64,000 nt of DNA from Timema cristinae (GCA_039000515.1 JBCFYV010000001.1:32448061-32512060); one strand, 5' to 3'. Shown: positions 46,840-57,354, counted from the stretch's first letter. The notes: a model not told the origin generated them from the letters alone. Translations and numbers: made by a program.

Positions 46840-49196
46840 GAAAAGTGGATACAAAAGAACGCAGGTATATAAGAACGTAATTCTTAATTGCCGTAAAAAG
46901 TCAAGTGTCTGTTTTTTTTGTTTTTTGTTTTTTTGCAGCAGGAATGCGTAGGCTACTAGAACTAACAGCTGTCCAACTTCACCCTTTGAAGTCTAATTTT
47001 TCTCTAACCTAACCTAACCTAACCTACCAGCTCAGTGCCAGTAACTTGAAAGCCACGTTAAGGCTTCTCGCGCGATCTGTACAATTGCTACCCAGTTAAA
47101 CACAGACCCCCTTGTGCTGTTCTGGAGAAGAAAGAGGGAACTATAAGGTCATGAAACACTTGTGTGATCTGTACAACTGTACATTTGCGCTGTTTTGTGC
47201 CTGCTTTATTTTGGCAGCACTAGGTTGCGCTGTTATGTACCTGCGCTGTTTTGTACCCGTGCTCTTCGGGGCCACAACCGTCAAAACTACTGTACGTATA
47301 AAACTTAACGTATACTCATATACTGAAGCAACAGTCTATTTATGAAATGTCTTTGTTTTTACATAAAAACTGTAAACATACTGAAATCAAACTAAAGTTT
47401 AGTGTGAAGTATCTCAGTAAACTCCCTCAACCATGTAAACGAGATTTTACTAATGCCATTCAGAAGTAGTTCCATAGCACGACAGGCGACAGCACAGACT
47501 CAGGAAGTTGCAAAGTTTCAACGCGCAAATTTATTGTTTGATAGAAACGTAATTGAGCGTGCTATCTTATTAAAAATAAGAACCTATGATAAAATATTGA
47601 TATAAACTTAAATCTTTGATTCATTTAATTTCTCTCATTAGGTTAAAAAGAATTAAAATTGTTTGCCATAGGAAATTACAAAAGTATAAGAATCGGAATT
47701 TTCTAGTTGTACCGACTAAATCATAAAATGTTAAATAAAGTGAGACTAGATATTCTTAAATAGAGTAAAGTATCAGTGAAGACCTGTTTTATGTAAATCT
47801 ATATGTATGATACGTAACCAAACTTGGGGTCAAAATATACACAAATTGCTGCTTTGTTCAATGTGAGACTCCCCGCAGACTCTTTGAAATAAGATATTTG
47901 GGATACTTAGCCTCTATGTTTTTATCCACTAAAACGGCATTTTTTTCACCTTTAAGATTATTTAATTGGTTGTTTGTGTTATTAAATTATACATATTAAG
48001 AAATTAGGTTTAATTATTTAGAATTTCTTCAAACAATGAATGCCTTATCAGAAAGCACTTCAATATTTAACAGACGAGAACACAGCCGCCAATGTTTCAC
48101 AATGCTTGTGCAAATATTTGCAATATTATTTACGCTAGTACCAATTATTTATTTTTTATAATCAACTTATCTCCTCTTTACAAAACCTTATAATAATGTC
48201 AACAACATACTATCAGTTATGTAATTTATTTATACATACATTAATAATTAGGCATACTTTTCAATAAACATTTCCATTTATTTTGTTAGAGAAGCATTTT
48301 TCTAAGCTATATTTAGTTAGAAATTAGAAAGTTTATTTATTTGTATTTATTAATATTATAAAAAGTTTCATCCTATATTAAAGATAGTTTTAAAGCATAT
48401 TCTATCCAAACCAATAGAATTTTATGGTAAATCCAAGAGATTTGATTATATGCATATTTATTACATTTATGATGCGTTTATATTTTTCTAAGCCTAATGA
48501 TGCATGGCCTATTTTAGTTTTTTAATAATACACAAAGTAATTTTATATCAACGATTTTACTCTTTGTTTATTTAATTACAGCTATAAGTAATATTTAAAA
48601 ATTGTAATTCATTTTTCTTAAACGTCCTTAAGTAAATAATATAATAACAAAAAAGGCCTTAAAAAAGATAATCATACATAATTACATCCACATACTTATT
48701 TTGAGTAAAATTTGTGTCCGAGGAGTCCTTTTTTTTTTGTACGCATGATCACCAAATATATGGAGTGTATTTTTATGTTTTTGGGCACTCAATCATACTG
48801 GTTCCAAGGGTCAGAAAATAATCTAGAGATGTATTTTATACCGAGATCGTAGATTTGATTAATCGTTTTCTAACGATCTTCCAACTCCAACCCAATACGG
48901 ACACACATCCAAAAGATTCTCTCATTTATGGACACACTTGGCTGTACATACATGCATACGTATTTGACGATAAAGTACGGGCTATCACTTTGTGGTTATC
49001 AACGACTTATATTTTAAAATATAAAACTCAACATGGTAATCGTTTGATATTTTTTCTTCTTACAAAATTAATGTACAGCTATGCTCTATTTATGGTCATA
49101 GGGTAATTAGTATCTTACCCATGTGATGGATTAAAAAGCTAAGCTAGTATATATGTTAGTTATGGTTGTAGCTGCATCTAAGTATCATATTCTGTA
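46840..49196. other. AT-rich DNA, no gene seen
   Basis: Holds a short telomere-like array (47006-47025) and a small cluster of GCGCTGTTTTGT/GTACCTGC direct repeats at 47188-47262. The open frame at 47112-47345 covers that cluster and is not convincing. Confidence 0.5.
47006..47025 (-). repeat. interstitial telomere-like repeat (TTAGG)4
   Basis: Four perfect AACCT units on the plus strand, i.e. TTAGG on the minus strand, the usual arthropod telomere motif. Too short to prove past telomerase activity. Confidence 0.75.
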
Positions 49197-49287
49197 AATT
49201 GAAAAAATGACACGTGGACAAGGGAATTATATGATAAACCAAAGGTCCCGGGTTCGATTCCCATGTCCAAGTGTCATTTTTCAATTT
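49197..49287 (+). mobile_element. hairpin repeat H with a B-box-like core, copy 2
   Basis: Arms TTGAAAAAATGACACGTGGA and TCCAAGTGTCATTTTTCAA pair over about 21 bases. The inner part has AAAGGTCCCGGGTTCGATTC, almost identical to copy 1 at 25441-25556. Confidence 0.65.
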
Positions 49288-49417
49288 AAGCAATATATTA
49301 CTCATATGAGTGGGAGCGTGGACTCAGCATCAAGATTGTCTAATATGGTTTGCCATTGATGAGGAAGTTGGTGTTCGAATCCTGGTTGGGTGTACTGTGG
49401 GTGTTTTTTATACTTAC

Positions 49418-49978
49418 TTAGCACCGCGCTTACTAACCGTTCGGGTTATACGCTTAAGTACGAATTACTCTAAGGAGTGATTCTAAAAGTGGGGTACGTG
49501 TTGCAGCAATGGAATTATTGTACAAGTAGTACCCATCTCATTGAGTACCCACAGTATGATAATGATAATTTTGTTGAATTTGCTCAATCAACCATGTGAT
49601 TTTTTTGTGTTTATTAATATATGAGGTAGTGTAATGTAAACTGTAAATAGACACAAATAAATATATATGTTTTATTGTATACCTATTATTATACTAAAAT
49701 ATTTATAACTGTAGACGGGGTACGCCAGTTATATAAATATTACCAGGAGGTACGTGAAGCATACAAGTTTAAGAACCACTGGTCTAATGGATTATAAATT
49801 AGGAAGGTTGAATATAGAGGAAGTGAACCCGTATTTTCGTGGAGGCAGAGTGGAAAACCATTGAGGTAAAACCACCCCCAGTTCACCAGAGCGAGATTCG
49901 AACCTTGATCGCCCCATCCTCTGCAGTCTAGCTCAACACGAAACCAGCGTGTTAGCTAACTACGCCACCGAGATGGCT
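49418..49978 (-). mobile_element. middle SINE-B of a triple nest
   Basis: Head on the minus strand at 49782-49978 (CATCTCGGTGGCGTAGTTAG, B-box AAGGTTCGAATCTCGCTCTG), tail at 49418-49474. A duplication GTGTTTTTTA / GTGTTTTTTTA flanks it (49401-49410 and 49983-49993, one T extra). It is itself split by the MITE at 49475-49781. Confidence 0.85.
49475..49781. mobile_element. hAT-like MITE inside the middle SINE-B
   Basis: Left end GAGTGATTCTAAAAGTGGGG and right end (inward) CAGTGGTTCTTAAACTTG are inverted repeats. Each is close to a GGTACGTG motif. Flanking 8-mers agree at 6 of 8 positions (CTCTAAGG and GTCTAATG, with a one-base boundary uncertainty). Confidence 0.65.
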
Positions 49979-50479
49979 AAGAGTGTTTTTTTAAATAACT
50001 TCTCACGTTTATTCCACATAAATATGGTTACATTTTATGTACACCCTACCTCAGCTATTCCTATCCCATTTTCATGGTTAGATAATGCGGGTGAATTTCA
50101 TCTAAATTCTACCTTCCTCATCCATATATTATTATTCTAAATATAAGAATAACTTGGAAGGGTAGTAAGGCGCTGTGCCTAAAAGAATATTATGCTAAGA
50201 AACTTTTTACTTGAGCTTTAGCGAAGGGAATGCCACCCCAACTTACTAGTCAAAACAAAAGACAGCACAAGATTAAATTCAGAGACCCGTCAACATATAA
50301 AGATCATATTATACTTTAAGACACATTATGTTAAGTTTTCCCAAATACTCGTTTACACATGTCAAAAACTGTCCAGAATGATACCATATGTCCCGACTGG
50401 AAGCTAACGTCCATACACCTTGGCGTGTGTATGCATGAAAGTAGGTCTGACAACATTTCAAAACTCATAATATATTACT

Positions 50480-50720
50480 GTTAGTGTATCATCATAATCA
50501 TTATCATAACAGTCAACTGTTTCCAGCCTGTGGCTGGGTCAGTTTGGTAAACATTTACTCCATCTTCCTCTTTACTTCCACCATTTGTCCTCCATTATTT
50601 GTTTCCAATCTTCTCCTCTGAGTCGCATACTTGTTGTTATCCGATCCTTCCATCTATTTATTCTTGCGGTCTCTTTCTTATATACTTCATCTCCATCACT
50701 CTACCTTGGGATTTTTTCCT
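50480..50720 (-). mobile_element. LINE 3' end with ORF2 C-terminus
   Basis: A minus-strand frame reads ARINRWKDRITTSMRLRGED then WKQIMEDKWWK and a stop at 50572-50574, followed by ACTGACCCAGCCACAGGCTG and a GAT-rich tail. The RWxDxI...W...DxxW pattern is the extreme C-terminus of RTE-like reverse transcriptases. It probably belongs to the same copy as 51690-51872. Confidence 0.7.
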
Positions 50721-50834
50721 TTTCCATCCTATTTACACTGTGTACAATCTCTGAGGTAAATGCATGGTTGCTATTGAGAAACAGCGTTGCCATTCTCTCG
50801 TCTTCGTGTGGTCAACCCTACCTCAACTATACGA

Positions 50835-51408
50835 AAAGTCGTCACCCGAGAATGTAAGTGTTCTATCTCCAAAATTTCAAAATTTGAGAAATTTGGTCTT
50901 TACGTTTATTTAGAATGCATATGATTCACCTGAGGTGAAATTGAGACTACTATATTTAAGACTAGCCCCTTCCCCGTAAAAAAATATTGTAAAGAATCCT
51001 GTAAAACAGTTTCAAATCATCCATCATGTCAATATAAAAACAAAACTTTTTTTTACTTATTAAAAAAAAAATACAGTCCTACTATAACTGTATAGCCCCC
51101 TCCTTTTTATCCTCCCTCCTATTTTCATCTCATTCCTCTTTCCTCACCCCTACCCTCACCCCCCCCCCGCCCGCTTCACCAACCCCACTGTTCCTTCAAC
51201 AAATTTTTTTTCCAACGACTATAGAATGTACTATCGACATTTTTATGAGCAATAAATTTAATTTTCAAAATAAAATATAGCCTATGTTACTCGCTGATAA
51301 TGTAGCTTTATATTGGTGAAAGAATTTTTAAAATCGGTCTAGTAGTTTTTGAGTTTATCCATTACAAACATAAAAACATATCTTTCCTCTTTATAATATT
51401 AGTATAGA
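50835..51408 (-). mobile_element. non-autonomous Helitron, minus strand
   Basis: The 5' end on the minus strand is TCTATACTAATATTATAAAG then AGGAAAGATATGTTTTTATG, followed by GGATAAACTCAAAAACTACT and GACCGATTTTAAAAATTCTT, a 5' region widespread in arthropod Helitron-type repeats. The 3' part has AGAACACTTACATTCTCGGG and may end near TCGTATAG followed by T. It sits within a LINE. Confidence 0.7.
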
Positions 51409-51489
51409 AGATACAAACTCTAGTTGTCATCTAGTAATAATGGTTTTATACACAAGGTCAAAGTTTAATGCTCTCTTACACAAAAGTGA

Positions 51490-51561
51490 AAGATTGGACA
51501 TAGAACACTTGCATTCTCGGGTAACGAAGTTTCCCAACGCTCGCGCTGGCTAGTCGAGGTT
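51490..51561 (+). mobile_element. Helitron 3' end fragment, plus strand
   Basis: CATAGAACACTTGCATTCTC, GGGTAACGAAGTTTCCCAAC, then a GC-rich block and CTAG followed by T. It is the inverted counterpart of the 3' part of the previous element. Confidence 0.6.
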
Positions 51562-51689
51562 GACAGCTCCTTCTTACCCTAATATACCCCCACCCGACAT
51601 AGATGAAAGCAATGAGATTTGGAAACATTTAACCAAGAGAGAGTGAAGACAAATATTTTCTCCATATGACCTTCAGTTCCCTCAGCGAT

Positions 51690-51872
51690 GAAATTGGGCG
51701 TCATAACCATACTATCTGACCCTTGCTTCCTCTACTCTCACACGTATTCCCTACAACCCAACTATTGCCCGGATAACTTCATTCCTAATCCTGTTTATCT
51801 TTTTAACAGTTAAAATACTCCCCAAAAACTTCATTTCCATAGCTTCTAGTTTTCTGGTCTCTCTGACATCCA
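51690..51872 (-). pseudogene. RTE-like LINE ORF2 remnant
   Basis: The minus-strand frame reads RETRKLEAMEMKFLGSILTV, KKINRIRNEVIRAIVGL, stop, GIRVRVEEARVR, stop, YGYD. KLEAMEMxFLRxIL...RIRNEVIR...RxRWYGH is the conserved region after the reverse transcriptase of RTE-type elements. Two in-frame stops and further decay on both sides show it is dead. Weaker LINE-like sequence extends to about 52150. Confidence 0.8.
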
Positions 51873-52511
51873 ATGTCTATTGTTTCTTCTTCATATTATG
51901 TAACTATGGATTGTGGATGCTTAAGTTAAACCATGTTTTCGTTAAATAAGATACTCTTACACTCTGCACGATATTATTGCGAGTCTTTACCTTTGACTTT
52001 GTCCAAGTGGTTTTATCAACCTCCCACTTATTCTCAGTAGTGTGATTCCATTGCCATTTCTCTTATGTCAGCTTGGACTTCTCTACCATACTCAAAGAGT
52101 CTTAACAGTTTTTCATACTTTTATAATTATTACTTCATCCTGAAAGTAAGATTTTCATAGTAAAGGCCTTATATGACAGCTAGAAAAACTAGTAAATATA
52201 TTTCTAGGTGCATCTACGTCAGGCATTGTGATTTACAGCTGGCACTTTAATTTCTTTTAGGTATTATTAATTTTTATATAAACTAATAAATTAGTAAAAT
52301 TTTATAATTTATGGCCACACAAAATATGTTGATATTTTCAAAAAAGCCCTACCTATGAAAACTGGACTGTGGGTTAGCCCCGGTACACATGTGGAGGGAG
52401 CAGAAGTTATACCCTGATTTTAGTAAGAAGAACAGCATAAAGAAGCTACTAAAGTTACTAAAACAACTTTAATATAATCATAGACCAAGTCATGTTTTTT
52501 TTTTTGCAGCT

Positions 52512-52870
52512 GCAATCGGCCCTGTGGTGAAGTGGTCAGTGCTTCTGGCTACGAGTCTAGGGGCCATGGTTTCGATTCCCGGCTTGTAGGTTGCGTGGGT
52601 ATTTTTACCAAAAGGGGAATCACCCCAACGGTCAGCAGGGCTTGGTTAAATAGTCTTAAGTTAGGTTAAAGTGTGTTCACTGGTTCCACACCCTCACACT
52701 CACTATCACCATCGTCTCATATCATAACATGGAAAGAGTCTCCACGGGAAGGATGTACGATTAGTACATTCGGGCGTCCCCTTGGCAACGGTACATTAGT
52801 ACTTGATAATCTTTACACTACTTGGCTACGAGGGATATATATCCAGACGTGCAATATTATACAAAGGCAG
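52512..52870 (+). mobile_element. SINE-E copy, full length
   Basis: Head CGGCCCTGTGGTGAAGTGGT, CTACGAGTCTAGGGGCCATG, B-box GGTTTCGATTCCCGGC, GGGTATTTTTACCAAAAGGG, GAAGGATGTACGATTAGTAC, GGCAACGGTACATTAGTACT, and 3' CAGACGTGCAATATTATA. Confidence 0.88.
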
Positions 52871-53130
52871 ATGCCACCTTCGACAGATATCATAATTACC
52901 CATGAAATTATACAAATAACTAGTTATAGTTAAATGTTATCAGCGTTGACAGAAAAAAAAAGTTTGAATTTTCTAAACCAAAATTAGACACCCTCCAGAT
53001 CTAAACACACAACAGAGCGGAACACTGGGGGCCTGACGTTCTCTTGTTTCCTCTTTTCGAATTGTCTTTAGAAGTGTCAATAAATGTTTGACTGACTATA
53101 TTTTTGGTCCAGCCCATGGTTAAGGCACGT

Positions 53131-53310
53131 TACCTTATACGTCTTGTCCCGCGAGATCGTCCAGTGGAAGAAGGCGGTGTGGAGGTTGCCTGACGTATCT
53201 GATACTAGGTTTGTGTCGCAGCCTTGCTCAAATAACATTGTTTGGCCGTGACGTAACGACCTTGGCGCCGTCCTACCAGTAGGGGGTCTGTTATTATATA
53301 CAGCTGCTCC
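53131..53310 (-). other. GC-richer open patch, possible unassigned exon
   Basis: A stretch with clearly higher GC and CpG than its surroundings. On the minus strand it is open for about 55 codons and includes a segment reading DTNLVSDTSGNLHTAFFHW, ending at a good donor (AAG then GTAACG, phase 0). An acceptor could be the AG at about 53299 or 53320. It lies upstream of the glutaredoxin exon on the same strand, and the phase would fit. The plus strand is also open for about 40 codons across the same bases (REIVQWKKAVWRLPDV), so the coding strand is not settled. I recognise neither product. It may be an upstream GRXCR1 exon, another exon, or old transposon coding sequence. Confidence 0.25.
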
Positions 53311-53489
53311 TGAGACAATTAATTTTTTTTAAAAAATAACCACGCCCTAGAGTCGTTAAGCATTCGTAGCGGCACATTATCAAGAGATGTTATTTCAGTT
53401 CTATGCGTTCACTACTTGTCGTGGGTATGTTATAACTAACTACATGTATAGTATCATTGCGATAAGATGGTGGGTATGGAATATATTCG

Positions 53490-53700
53490 GTGGTGGCATG
53501 GTCTAAGTCACTCTCGTGTTAGACTAGACTGCCGATGACTGGAAGATCGAGGTTTGAATCTCGGTCGGGTGTACTGAGGTTGGTTTTTCAAAATTGTTAT
53601 CCACTCTCTCTTTGCGAAAATGTGGGTACACTTCTTCTAAATATAATCTTGCTCATCTCTAATTAGTGCATAAGCGTATAACCCGAACGGGTAGTAGTGT
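53490..53700 (+). mobile_element. SINE-B copy (B2 head)
   Basis: GTGGTGGCATGGTCTAAGTC, CTAGACTGCCGATGACTGGA, B-box GAGGTTTGAATCTCGGTCGG, tail GCGTATAACCCGAACGGGTA then GTAG. Confidence 0.87.
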
Positions 53701-53709
53701 TGTCACTTT

Positions 53710-53745
53710 TATATATATATATATATATATAAGAGAGAGAGAGAG
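53710..53745. repeat. (TA)n-(GA)n microsatellite
   Basis: A TA run of about 22 bases followed by a GA run of about 14, directly after a SINE-B tail. Confidence 0.9.
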
Positions 53746-53830
53746 GAGTGACAAGACTTGACGTATGAATACGTGAAAGTATATAAAGTAGCTTTTCTAG
53801 CGGTCAGATAAGGTTCTTCCTTTCGAATAA
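53746..53830 (+). repeat. dispersed repeat G, copy 4
   Basis: CAAGACTTGACGTATGAATA, CTTTTCTAGCGGTCAGATAA, GGTTCTTCCTTTCG. Confidence 0.6.
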
Positions 53831-54589
53831 GCACGCCTATAGTTACAAAATCTGTCGTGCCACTTTGGTTTCTAAAACGGTGTGTGGTTTACGTCTACCT
53901 ACATGAATCGGTTTAGAACTAGGTCCACCATTCCAAATACGTGAAAAACAAACCATGATAACAATACAGAAAGGAGCGAGTGAATGACCTTGGCATCCAA
54001 CGTAAGCATAAATAATGGCTCAATACACCTTACATTATTAACTTGTCAGCCACAAGTCGACCTACGTTACGTGAAAAGGGCATAATCAATCCATTAGTGT
54101 CACGTTTAGGTGACAACAATGTATTATTCCAACAATGGAAGGTGTAAGAGATTTTTTAAAGTCTGTTAACAATGGAACAATCAACAATACATCCTAAATA
54201 CCTGTGGACGATATACTTTTTATGAATACAACCACAGCTGCTGTATTCAAATAAAAAAATATATATTGTAAAACATAGTATTACGCAATCACCCTCTTTC
54301 TTAAACTCTTTAGAGTGACTTGGATCCATGTTTTACATATTCCGAAGAATTCAAAATTTATCACAATGGGGGTGACTTTTATTTTCTAACCAACTTGAGA
54401 TTTATGTGACAACACAAAAGTTAATAAATCTTATTTATCGTATTCACACATCAATATATGCGCTATGCAGCTGTCTGTCAATGATGGTGGTATCTAAATT
54501 TATAAGGTTATACTTAGCAAATAATACATACTTTTGAAAAACATTCCAACATAATATTTAAATTGTTTGATAAAAATCCAATTTAGTGG

Positions 54590-54720
54590 TCGAACGTTCA
54601 ATGACGTCACTTTCGTGCTGGAGATTGGGATTCAAAATTCCAGTCGAGTTTACCGAGGTTGATATTTCTTTAATGGGTTCAACTCTCCTTCCACGCAAAT
54701 ATGGGTACGAGGTGATAAAA
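54590..54720 (+). mobile_element. SINE-B fragment
   Basis: GTGCTGGAGATTGGGATTCA, GTCGAGTTTACCGAGGTTGA, CTCCTTCCACGCAAATATGG. Confidence 0.65.
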
Positions 54721-54884
54721 AATGATAACAAATGTATTTGCTAAAAGTTTAATTTTTTTAGCCGAATACATTTTGAAACCAAACCTAAAAATAAAGAAAT
54801 AAAAATGAAACCGCCGTTATTTATGAAAATAAGCAGATAAATATTTGTTCCTTATTCTCATCTGTCAGACCGTCCAGCCACTTA

Positions 54885-55070
54885 ATCTAATGGGGTAGGC
54901 AGGAAGAATATAGATTTTGGGAAGAAATAAACCTGCGTTTACATGGAGGGAGGATGAAATATATCAAGGTAAAATACACTCAGTATATCAAGTCGGGATT
55001 AGAGCTCAGAGCTTGCCATCCCCGGCAAACCAGAACAAAAGATTGTGACGACTTATACCCACATCGGTGT
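54885..55070 (-). mobile_element. SINE-B copy (B2 head), diverged
   Basis: Minus strand: CACCGATGTGGGTATAAGTC, TGCCGGGGATGGCAAGCTCT, CCTCCCTCCATGTAAACGCA. Confidence 0.65.
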
Positions 55071-55201
55071 GCCCGCGGGCTATTTCCTCTTTGGTAAAAT
55101 CACCACTGTTTCTATTAACTTTGCTTCACTCTATTTAAATAGGTTGATGGTTTTTATTAATATGTTTGACACTATGGTTATTAACGGCTTTATCAAAGGT
55201 G

Positions 55202-55218
55202 TATATATAATTATATAT

Positions 55219-55250
<32 letters not shown>

Positions 55251-55252
55251 AT
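55202..55252. repeat. (TA)n microsatellite
   Basis: About 50 bases of near-perfect alternating TA. Confidence 0.9.
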
Positions 55253-55257
55253 AAAAA

Positions 55258-55447
55258 TAATTTAGTGAAATTAAACCCGCATTAGCATGGAGAGAGGAGG
55301 GGTAAACTAGCATTGATAAATAACATATGTAACCCTTTTCTCACACTCCCAAATACACCCTGCCGAAAGTTGAACTTCAGTCTCCTAGTCACAGTCAATC
55401 TAGTTTACTGCGACCCTGGTGCCTTATACACCATGACCACCGGTTCA
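55258..55447 (-). mobile_element. SINE-B copy (B2 head), diverged
   Basis: Minus strand: GAACCGGTGGTCATGGTGTA, CGCAGTAAACTAGATTGACT, CTCTCTCCATGCTAATGCGG. Confidence 0.65.
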
Positions 55448-55753
55448 TGTGATCTAATATCGCAATAGCGTCCAATTAACATGAGCACGTTTCCAAGAAA
55501 CCGGTAAGGTAAAATTGAAACAAGTTATAACATTATACAAGTTTAAAATTTTAATTCACTTTTAATTGAAGTTAAAAAAAAGTTTTATAAGTGAATATAT
55601 GAATATTATATTTATAAAAAAAACACCTTAAACTCCACTTAATCCGATGACCAAGGTCCTGGAATCCGTCTCAACACTTTCAATTATTATGTTTCTATTT
55701 GGGAGGCTAGGTCACTCAAGCTTTGGCTTACTTGTTATACACTTCTTCCTCGT

Positions 55754-55989
55754 TACAGTAGCCTTATGACTTCTTTGTTGACTGACAGCTCACATCTGAG
55801 AGCTGACGGCTTTGAAAAGTTACCAGACCAAATTATATATACCTACGCTGATCCATATGATCATATGATGCATGTGTTTAGCAGCTGTTACTTCTGACAG
55901 TCAACATTTAGGTATATACCTAAATGTTGACTGTCAGAAGCCAGCTGTAAACTGTCAGTCAGCACCAAAGAAGCCATGGGGCTACTGTA
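55754..55989. mobile_element. two-copy MITE family J, copy 2 (TA-flanked)
   Basis: Ends TACAGTAGCC... are complementary over about 45 bp (ATGGCTTCTTTGGTGCTGAC read from the right end). The inner palindrome TCAACATTTAGGTATATACC with its complement AAATGTTGA is better preserved than in copy 1. Orientation is inverse to 28171-28411. Confidence 0.82.
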
Positions 55990-57028
55990 GCCACTCAGCA
56001 TCTTCATTGCTGCCCGAAGTTCAAACAGCTTTCGATGCACCCTCCCTCAATTTTGCTCGGTTTTCTCTGTCTTACATAAGCATTGTTCTGACCCCCCCCC
56101 CCCCATCCCTTTGTCAGCAAAAATAAGCAAATCTCGAACCCCCTCACCTCCTTAAGGTGCTTACGTAATACTTGACTTGAACGCCTCCTTAATATAGAAA
56201 GAGTCGTGCCTTTATGGAAAAATCTGTTAAGTTAATTTTCTTGTGATCAGAATACCAGGTTTTGTAATAAAGCCCAGTGTGTAGGCTCAAACATTTAGGG
56301 ATTTTCATGCAAATCTACAACCGAATACTTATCTATATAGTATAGTATAGTATATAGTATAGTATAGTATATAGTATAGTATAGTATCTTTCATACATTC
56401 AGAGATTAACATAAATTATAATATATATTGTGGCTATGTTATTTTAGTTTGTAATTTGTTGATAGTTAGTCTTTAAAGTAAACGTTAAAAAAAAATGTTC
56501 ATGTAGAAGTTGAATAATTGCTGTCTAAATAAATTGTGGTTTTTCTAGAAATGTGGCTTCCACTTTAAATAGTTTTTAAATTTGAAATCTTTGACACAAC
56601 ACCGCAAATAAGTTTTAGTTAAAATTAAATAAATCATGAACACAGGTTGGTTTGAACTCCAGAAATCCTGGTTGAAAGAAAGATAGATATATGAGTGACA
56701 AGATATAAGTTATGTATGGGGACAGAAATATTAAACACACTGGCAAAATAAAAACCAACTAATGTTTTATCTATTTAATCTTGATACTTGAGGTGTAATG
56801 ACAATGAAAACATTGAATTCGATGACAATACAAAGTGTGTGCCTCCGGGTGGCCAGCAACGACAAATTACTGGCCAAATATTGATTGTGAAGGCCGACCA
56901 AGTCACGAACTGAACTGCCAATCAAATTAGTTGCTAATAAATAAACAGGTATTGCTATACTAAGCTTAGCATCAATTATTAAGAGTATGGAATGCATAAA
57001 ATGTACAATGAATCGTGTAGACACCAAT
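55990..57028. other. AT-rich DNA, no gene seen
   Basis: Includes a poly-C run at about 56093-56104 and the AGTAT repeat at 56335-56388. The minus open frame at 56767-57102 runs into the MITE at 57029 and has no recognisable product. Confidence 0.5.
56335..56388. repeat. ATAGT-type short tandem repeat
   Basis: TATAG(TATAG)n broken by extra TA pairs into a higher-order pattern of about 17 bases, three rounds. Confidence 0.85.
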
Positions 57029-57262
57029 GGCGTGTCGTAGTGTGTTGCCATGGTAAGTAGAATTTGTTTAAACTGTACCTGGAGAATTCTTCTTCTAACC
57101 AATTAAAACATTCATTGGTCACATATAAACGGAAATACATTCCAATGGGAGGTGTTTAGTACAGATACTATGAATTATTGGTCAAATTGAGGCCCAGTGG
57201 GTAAGAACTTATCACAGATACAGTTTAACAAGCTCTGCTTACTCTGGCAACACTCCACGACA
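57029..57262. mobile_element. two-copy MITE family K, copy 2
   Basis: Inverted ends of about 50 bp: GTGTCGTAGTGTGTTGCCAT then GGTAAGTAGAATTTG at left; read from the right end, GTGTCGTGGAGTGTTGCC then AGTAAGCAGAGCTTG. The interior matches the complement of 24713-24958. Confidence 0.72.
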
Positions 57263-57354
57263 CACCAGTGAGATCTGTAAATTGGTCTGATCACTCATTT
57301 AGAACACTTATTGGTCAGGTAATATAATATTGCACACCTTGGCTATTTTATGCG

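Larger units (their letters stand above)
49308..50190 (+). mobile_element. outer SINE-B of a triple nest
   Basis: The head lies at 49308-49410 (B-box TGTTCGAATCCTGGTTGGGT) and the rest at 49994-50190 (CTTCTCACGTTTATTCCACA, TAGATAATGCGGGTGAATTT, GGGTAGTAAGGCGCTGTGCC). It is interrupted by the minus-strand SINE-B at 49418-49978. Confidence 0.82.

Noticed and set aside
55872..56126. Plus-strand frame of 84 codons
   Set aside because: Starts inside a MITE and ends in a poly-C run.
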